From Hofstenia miamia (taxonomy: Eukaryota > Xenacoelomorpha > Acoela), in contig SCFE01000091.1 in assembly GCA_004352715.1 (NCBI GenBank), positions 854,331 to 918,330 on the forward strand: a stretch of 64,000 bases of DNA, read 5' to 3'. Numbering within the stretch: position 1 is the first letter of the stretch; each line of letters begins with the position of its first letter. A program made the position numbers and the translations under genes. Shown one piece after another: positions 57,922 through 64,000 of this stretch. The notes below the pieces were generated by a model that made no database searches, had not been told where the DNA came from, and was given only the letters and a program-made list of their open reading frames with translations.

Positions 57922-60900
57922 GNNNNNNNNNNNNNNNNNNNNNNNNNNNNNNNNNNNNNNNNNNNNNNNNNNNATATATATATACACGGGCTCTAGATAC
58001 TATGGGATTTGTATCCACCGCCCGCACTTTCTTATTTTCCTTGAGGCCACGCATTTTTTATGGAAAGTCAGAAAGCAAAAATTTTTTGCTTTGTACATTT
58101 GGAATAAGGGTCTAATTTTTATCTGAGTTTCAAGATTTTTCAAAAATTTTATGTTTGGCTCGTATCCAGCAGCGCCCTGCGCCATAGTATCCAGCGCCTT
58201 GTAGATACTTTAAAATTTTGTATCTAGAGTTTTCTAAATATAATCCTTAGTTTTTTTCCTTCCAAATCAACGGCTTTTGCATTATTCCAGTATTGAAAGT
58301 GTAAGCAAAGTTCTACAACATTCAATAAACTAAATAATAGAATTTTCAAATAGATATCGCTAATTATTCAAAGCAAAGAATTTGTAGTGTTTATATCGTC
58401 ATCTTCGAAGGTGGGGATTTTACTAGTCTTAGTATTGAATAGGACCTAAAATTAGAGAACTTAATGAAATCAAAAGGATCAAGATCCAATTTGCCAGTCA
58501 GTCAGGAGGAGATCACAGGCATGAAAGTAGTGACAGTGGGAGAGTGGAGAATTTCTTTATAGGCCAAAGAGAGTTTCACAGTGGACGAGATAATAAAAGT
58601 AACATTCCGAAAAGGGCAAATAGCGAGGAAGTAGCTTTGCCTAGACGCAAAGACACATGTCCCGTCCAATTTAAGTTTGCAGCAAGTTGAACTCCAAGAT
58701 GAATGTGATGAGGTGCAAAGTTCACAGGTAGAGGCAAATCAGGAAGGGGAGCCACAGAAAAGGAAATAGCACATGTCTTGGTAGTGCTAAGATCAAGATG
58801 GTTGACAGAGGACCAATTAGACAAGTGCTCAAAATCAGAAGAAATGTTAGAAGCAAAAAACCACCCAAAATCAAAAATCGCAGTGTCGTCGACATACAAC
58901 AGGCAAGACGAGTTGAGAACAGAATGAGGGAAGTCCAACGAGGAAGAAAAGAACAGCATACACTGAGCCTTGAGGAGCACCACTAAAAACGGAGACAGGA
59001 GAAGAGATAGACGAGTTGATTTTGACACACTGGTGGTGATTGGCCAGGTAAGACTGGAACAGTTCAATGAAATCCACATCAAAACCAAATACACGTAACT
59101 TGTCTAGCAGAATGGAATGAGGGAGGCAATCAAACGCTTTTGAGATGGCAAAAAAGATAATACAACCAGGAACATTACTATCAGTTAGTAATCGTAGATC
59201 GACCAGGAAGGTTGCCATGCTGAGAAGAGATGAGGTGAGGAATTTTTGGGAATGCATAACGAAAAGCAACGTGTACAAAGATGATAGACAGTTGAGATAG
59301 AATAGCTATTGGGCGGTAGGACGTGACCTGCGAGGAAGGAAGCTGATTAGTTTTTAACAGTTGAGAAATCCAAGATGTCTTCCAACAGGCTGGATAGCGC
59401 TTAGAGGAGCAAATGAAGGAGTCAAGATGCTTTAAATGGATAGAAAGCGTGGAGGAGGTTTCATGAATTACAAATGAATGGACACCGTCAGGATAGCAAG
59501 GACCAGACAACTTGCAAGATTTAAGCATGAGAGAAATATCATGGGTGCTGAAGTCAATATCACAAAGTCGGATTAGTTAGGAGGCAGCAGGCGGACCAGG
59601 GCACATGGAGACAGGTACAGAGAAGTTAGACGCAAAATACGCGTTGAACAGATCAGCTTTCTCCAGGTCAGAGTGAGCAGAAAGAAGATTACCTCTCAAA
59701 TTGGGGAGCTCCGGCTTGGAATGAAGAGAGCACAGGAAGGAATAAGAGTTTTGAAGAGAATCGAACGAGAAGCTGGACAGAAAAGAGACTTTGTCAAGTT
59801 CCATAAAATTGATAACATCTTCTGTGAGAGAAGCAAGCTTCGGAGAAGCAGTAGTACCAGAATGGCGTTTGTACGACTCCAATTTATTCAAGGAGTGCAC
59901 CGTAAAGGACGAAAAATAGAAAGGAAGAAAAGCACGCTTTTTCCGCCGACGAGGAACATAAGAAGAAATAGCTTGATATAAGAAAGTGAACCAATCGTCA
60001 ACTGAGAAGGAATCACAAAAAACGGATAGTGAAGATGAGAGAGCACCATTAATTGACAGAAAGTCACTGTTAAATCGAGCATATTGTGGAGAAGTCGGAT
60101 TAGCAGATGGAGAAGTAGAGTTGACAGATTGAAGCGAACGAATGAGTGATTGACAGCTTAGCAGGAACAGGGAATACAGATATGTCGAATATGTAATCGG
60201 GGTAAGAGCACAGAACCAAATCAAGCAGGGAGGAGCTGGAAGTAGGCGAAAATACAAGTTGGTCAAGAGCAACTTCTATAACTGCAGACTCATAAGTGAT
60301 AGTAGAGTCGAACGCATATTATTAGACATTAGGAAGATTGAAGTCACCACAAACAAGAAAATGAGGACGGATGGAAAAGCCAAGGTGACGAGAGAGGTAG
60401 GTAGACTGGTCAGGAAAAGACTCGAACATAGATGATAAATCAGCAATGGGAATGCGAAAGGCACTTTTCAAAGGAGGGTTGTAAACGCAGAGCAGAGAAA
60501 CAACAGCACGGCCACAACAGAAATCGAAGGATAATGAATCGAATGAGATGCGACGGATGTCAAGGTTAGGAAGACGTGAGGCAATGAGAACACCTCCATG
60601 ACGACCACTGGATTGATCCATACGAGAAAGAACTTTAAGAGTAGAGTTGAGAAAACCAACACTGTCGGCAACAGCAAGATCAAACCAGGTTTCAGTGATG
60701 AACATGAAGTCAACAGGAGACTGCAAGAAGAAATTGGCATTGGCAAGCAATACGGAAAAGGCAGAGTTAAGGTGAGGAGGAAGATCAGTGTGAGATAGTC
60801 AGTCACGACGAGGCGCATTACGGTGGCGGGGACGATTTGCGCTCATCGTCAGAGAGGCGCTAATAACGAATCAAGACGCCTTCAGACCACACATCAGGAT

Positions 60901-63176
60901 TCATGCGTGCAAGATGAGGCTCTTGAACGCAGACAACATGGAAGGATACAAATGGAGAGTCAGGATATGGAGGAATGAAAGGACATCAAATTGTAGAGAG
61001 GAGGAACGAAGGTGGTCAGCAACATCTGAGGTAGACACAGAGACAGCAAAACGGCCAATATGGATATGAGCTTTGCGGGGAGGCGGCGGAAGTGAACTAA
61101 TTGGAACAGCAGGGAGACGGCAGGAAGCACTAGAACCAAAAACTGGACGAGGACGATTACGGTTAGTAGATGAAGAGATAGACTGCTTAGGAGGATGCGG
61201 TAGAGCAGGAGGAGCAAGCGCGGGTGTGAAACTTGGAGCAGGATGATTGGGGAGAGATGAGACAGAACGTGAGCAGGACTGTAGGAGAACATTTGAAATT
61301 GTAGTGAGGAAACATCAGAGGAAAGCTTTGTGAGGGATTCAGACAAGAATCGTATGACACCAGGGCCATCATTGGAGGACGGAGTCGAGATAGAGAAGTG
61401 ACAGTTTGGCGCAACAAAGAAATGGTGGCGTCTTTCTTCAGACCACCAACAGCCGGGATAAACTGGACATCTCTCAAATTGTCTTTGTGGAAGCAATTGT
61501 TTGAGAGATTTGGTCACAGACCGTAGGAAGTAGTGTGATATAGTTGCAATACTAGTTTATCCGGAAGAAGAACGATGCGGTTGAGTAGCTGTATTAGGCG
61601 CTGATAGAGGGTACGGGAGTGAGGTACTTTGCTGCAACTGGGTGTCGAGTTCATCAATGCGTTGGGTAACTCTTTCTATGAAAACTGCAAGGTCCGCACA
61701 GGTAGACATAGATTTAGAATACGGTGTAGATAACGTCTTTAACATATAGTGAGAGTGAGAAATTTATCTCTTCACTATACTTATAAACATGCAGCAAATA
61801 TCATTAAAATTCGAGTAGTTTGCTTTTGATTTCATACGTTGATCGGCAGGTGTACCATGATAATGATAACTTAAAATTTAAATATTTGTTTGCTTAATGG
61901 AGCGAGCTGAAAACGGAAAAAGCGTATATATGTACAAACTGTTTTATGGAGGGCCGTTATATGTACACTGTACACACTGAACAGGTATATTCTAATTTCT
62001 TCCGCAAATTTAACATACCAGTTTATTCGCAAGAACAAAATTTAATAGTGTATGTAAAATAATCAAAATAATGGTAGTAGTGACAGGTATATAACAAGCA
62101 ATGATATTCTTAATCAGAATCGGTTTCACAAAAATGCTTTTCCAAATCTGCAACTCAGTCAAATGGAATAATTCGCAGTTTTTTCATTAAATTTTTCAAA
62201 TGCTTGCAACTTTTTAAATGGACCATGGATTGGAGGATATAGGGCTTGCTGCGAAGTTCTGATAAAATCAGCCATCGTTTCTGAAAAGTGTTTCACCACA
62301 CGCAGATGAAATGGAGATGGATAAAATCCATTTTGGTGCCTTTGCAAAAGGGAAAATCGCAATTAAGTTTAAAACTCTTCCAAGTGTGTATCTTGAAAAT
62401 AAAACTGACATATGTGATGACTCTATACACAAAATTTACGAATTATAATACAATAATGAATTTATTCTTATTACTAAATTTCACCGCTAAATTTCACAAA
62501 TCAAAAAATATTTACAGTAGTATCTAAAAACCCCGCAAATCACCACAATTCCCCATGGGGATTAAAATTAAGACCCGTCCCGCATGTGGGGCGGAGCGGG
62601 GATCTCCGCCCTATCACACAAGCCTGGCAATGTATGAAGCATGCATTGTGTATATCCCTGTCAACAGCGACAGCAGGCTATTGTGCTATAATTGCAAAAT
62701 CCAATATTTCTTTCGCGAATCCTCATTATAAACTGATTTTGTTACTTCTTTCAAAATGAAACTAGTTTTGTATTGTTATGCTGTTATGCAATTATCTTGT
62801 ATATTTTTATTGTTGTTGCCCGCTGAACAATATATTATACAAGCAATATTTGAATTTGACATGATTCCTAATTTTGTGTTTTATTATATTTTAGGTTGCT
62901 AACAGATACTCATACAAAAGACAAATCGAATCATTAGAAAGCCAATTGGTCAATTGCAGTGTGAATGTGGAAATCGAACAAGAAATTGTTAGTGCATTTC
63001 AAGATTCAATTCAAAGTGGTAGTTCAACTGTTGATTTTTGCGACTCGTCTAGTAAACCCACTCGAAAACAATCTGAAGGCAGTTCAACAAAGCAATGTAT
63101 TGCTGATGTTCCTTGTAAAAAAACTAAACCATGTAATCCTTCATTTTATTTGATCAAGGCCACTAAATTCATGTAG
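56876..63176 (+). CDS. Host gene, two exons around a 5.9-kb intron
   Basis: Exon 1: ATG 56876-56878 to 56995 encodes MSTTDVELLNKHIRKLKKKL then RQIDHLKSLARDLSSDELYK, followed by GTCCTT. Exon 2: 62895-63176 after acceptor TTATATTTTAG encodes VANRYSYKRQIESLESQLVN, a Ser-rich segment and CKKTKPCNPSFYLIKATKFM, stop TAG. Both borders are phase 0, and the joined helix pattern (KKLRQI..L......L..+E..K......+.+I..LE) is a recurrent paired-helix motif of several RNA- and chromatin-associated proteins, which makes the join convincing. AATAAA at 63545-63550 may end the transcript. The donor is weak. About 134 residues; specific identity not recognised. The intron holds a MITE, a (TA)n tract and a LINE. 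Confidence 0.6.
57354..57561. mobile_element. MITE-like element with two TGACGTCA sites
   Basis: Terminal inverted repeats TTGCAGATCAG(G)AG.ACT...GATATATAAA at left and the matching TTTATAAATC...CTGATCTGCAA at right, about 30 bp each with mismatches, over 208 bp. Inner arms each carry TGACGTCATTTAG (57406 and 57517 onward). No clear target duplication. Non-coding. Confidence 0.6.
57883..57989. repeat. (TA)n microsatellite around a 51-N gap
   Basis: TA dinucleotide tract interrupted by N from 57923 to 57973; the gap is probably repeat collapse. Confidence 0.9.
57990..58479. other. Intron sequence, nothing firm
   Basis: Contains a repeated TATCCAGCGCC word (about 58155 and 58190) within a G/C-richer patch, possibly a small repeat element. 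Confidence 0.3.
58480..60272 (-). pseudogene. LINE family E reverse transcriptase region, decayed
   Basis: Minus strand, pyrimidine-rich and less AT-rich than the surroundings. 59577-60272 is the connector between endonuclease and RT (YVPRRRKKRAFLPF). 59181-59528 opens the RT (SGPCYPDGVHSFVIH, LLKTNQLPSSQVTSYRPIAI). 58871-59278 has ISKAFDCLPHSILLDKLRVF, CVKINSSISSPVSVFSGAPQ and GSV. 58576-59094 has LLYVDDTAIF, the catalytic box, then CAISFSVAP and HIHLGVQLAANLNWTGH. Frameshifts separate the pieces. Motif order is CR1/Jockey-like; it is unrelated in sequence to families A-D and lies antisense in the host intron. Confidence 0.85.
60322..60818 (-). pseudogene. LINE family E endonuclease
   Basis: APE-type endonuclease signatures in one minus-strand frame (60322-60750): FMFITETWFDLAV (TETW), RHGGVLIASRL (GGV), VVSLLCVYNPP and FLVCGDFNLP (GDFN). 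The C-terminal SDH-type part lies in decayed sequence toward 60272. Upstream overlapping frame 60468-60818 is a shadow. It would cut the genomic target for target-primed reverse transcription. Confidence 0.85.
60960..61745 (-). pseudogene. LINE family E ORF1-like remnant
   Basis: Starts at ATG 61743-61745 with a short coiled-coil segment (LAVFIERVTQRIDELDTQLQ) and ends its first frame at a stop near 61557. Further minus-strand frames 60960-61517 and 61187-61477 overlap (VQFIPAVGGLKKDATISLLR). No zinc knuckle seen. Role inferred from its position ahead of the endonuclease. Confidence 0.5.
61746..62894. other. 3' part of the host intron
   Basis: No gene. A G/C-rich patch at 62540-62625 includes hairpin-forming GGCGGAG...CTCCGCC and CCCCATGGGG; probably a small repeat. 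Confidence 0.4.
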
Positions 63177-63544
63177 ATATTAAAGCCATCATGTATTTAT
63201 AGTAAAGAAATAATTCGCCGAACAGTTTACGATAAACATATCAACCTTTTTAAAGTTAGAATTATAAAAATGATATGATCTTAAGCTAGAATAATATGAG
63301 AGTATCACTCAGTTGGAAAGTCAAAATCATACCCTTACAGTAATTTTACCGTAAAATTGTATTTTGATCAACTAACGGTGGTCCTTCAATTTGAATGAGG
63401 AAATTGAATGATTATAATGGAACCTGTTTTCTATTCTTATTATTGAAACTGTTGTTTGTATAATAATCACAACTATGGCTAGCCTATGTAGATGATACTG
63501 GTGTCATAAAATTTATTTTATTCTAAAATTTGGTCATTTGAATT

Positions 63545-63550
63545 AATAAA
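63545..63550 (+). terminator. Possible polyadenylation signal
   Basis: AATAAA about 370 bp after the stop of the two-exon gene. Confidence 0.35.
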
Positions 63551-63703
63551 CCTAAAATGTACCGAAAATATATGTATAATAATATAATTAGCATTAAGAA
63601 TTATATAACTTTGGTTTGAATTGTTATATTAGGTTAGTGAATATATTGTTGCGGCTTATAATTTTGTTTCGTCATGTTTCTATTATTTCTGCCTGATATA
63701 TAC

Positions 63704-63770
63704 CGTATTTACTCGTGTATAAGCCGCATCCGTAGATAAGCCGCACCCCGAGTTTAGGAAAAGGTTTTTA
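63704..63770. repeat. Dispersed-repeat end with duplicated ATAAGCCGCA
   Basis: CCGTATTTACTCGTGTATAA followed by GCCGCATCC and a second ATAAGCCGCACCCC. The form resembles termini of hAT-like MITEs that I recall from several animal genomes. The element would extend right, beyond the window. Confidence 0.4.
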
Positions 63771-64000
63771 AGAAAAAAAGTTTTTTGAGCAATATCAAAA
63801 TTCACAAGTATTGAATCAACGAAGCATATTTATTTACATTAGTCAGATATTTTTTACAAATTTGAAGAAAAGAAACCTGCATTTCCGCGATTTATAGCCT
63901 ATCTTAATACATTAAGTAAAACTATAAATCTATATAGATCTTGTAATGATGCTCCTCTAAATTGTTCTTGATATTTACATGCATATTATTTCTAAGCTAA
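63771..64000. other. AT-rich window end
   Basis: Possibly the body of the repeat starting at 63704. No coding signal. Confidence 0.3.

Noticed and set aside
58798-59981. Plus-strand basic frames at 58798-58986 and 59673-59981
   Set aside because: Antisense shadows of the pyrimidine-rich family E LINE.
1-64000. CRISPR arrays, operons, rRNA or tRNA genes
   Set aside because: No spacer-repeat arrays with uniform spacing, no clustered prokaryotic genes, and no rRNA or cloverleaf sequence that I could recognise.

Overview
This is an AT-rich eukaryotic window, most likely from an invertebrate animal. The evidence is spliced exons with GT/AG borders (one intron is only 47 bp), polyadenylation signals, LINE and Gypsy-type retroelements, Polinton/Maverick-type DNA polymerase B, and satellite arrays. 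Nothing looks prokaryotic. I cannot name the species. Nearly all long reading frames are decayed mobile-element genes; host genes appear only as short exons.

Layout. 1-6.9 kb: an 83-bp array, a degenerate ~240-bp satellite, a possible host terminal exon (1901-2014) and a solo LTR with a 4-bp target duplication. 6993-19314: a complete inverted-repeat element with ~1.9-kb TIRs, AG...CT ends and a perfect 6-bp target duplication (ATAAAT). These are Polinton traits. It carries a broken capsid-like gene and no polymerase. Its right TIR is split by a gag-only LTR retrotransposon (13065-17600, target duplication ATTG); the left TIR preserves the empty site. 19.7-32.2 kb: two decayed Polinton-type polB genes on opposite strands, a 131-bp array, and a solo LTR (23214-25299) into which an unrelated contig with an Ig-like exon has been scaffolded. 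32.7-41 kb: nested LINE fragments, two copies of a small OB-like gene, and two copies of an ORF whose 3' flank matches the Polinton TIR. 41-48 kb: host exons on the minus strand (a terminal exon with poly(A) signal, a two-exon block, three WD40-like exons) around a decayed endonuclease/RT LINE. 48.2-51.6 kb: a Gypsy-like gag-pro with a slippery heptamer, a 1-kb gap, then a gag fragment. 51.7-54.8 kb: an unrecognised decayed coding region. 56.9-63.2 kb: a host gene with two exons separated by a 5.9-kb intron that holds a MITE, a (TA)n tract and a GC-richer LINE.

Assembly. Ten single-N positions (10502, 13814, 23744, 24916, 27054, 35663, 35946, 39589, 48506, 49292) behave as contig joins. Several are flanked by duplicated or foreign sequence, so apparent duplications there should not be read as biology. 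Larger gaps are 11622-12170, 50192-51191 and 57923-57973.
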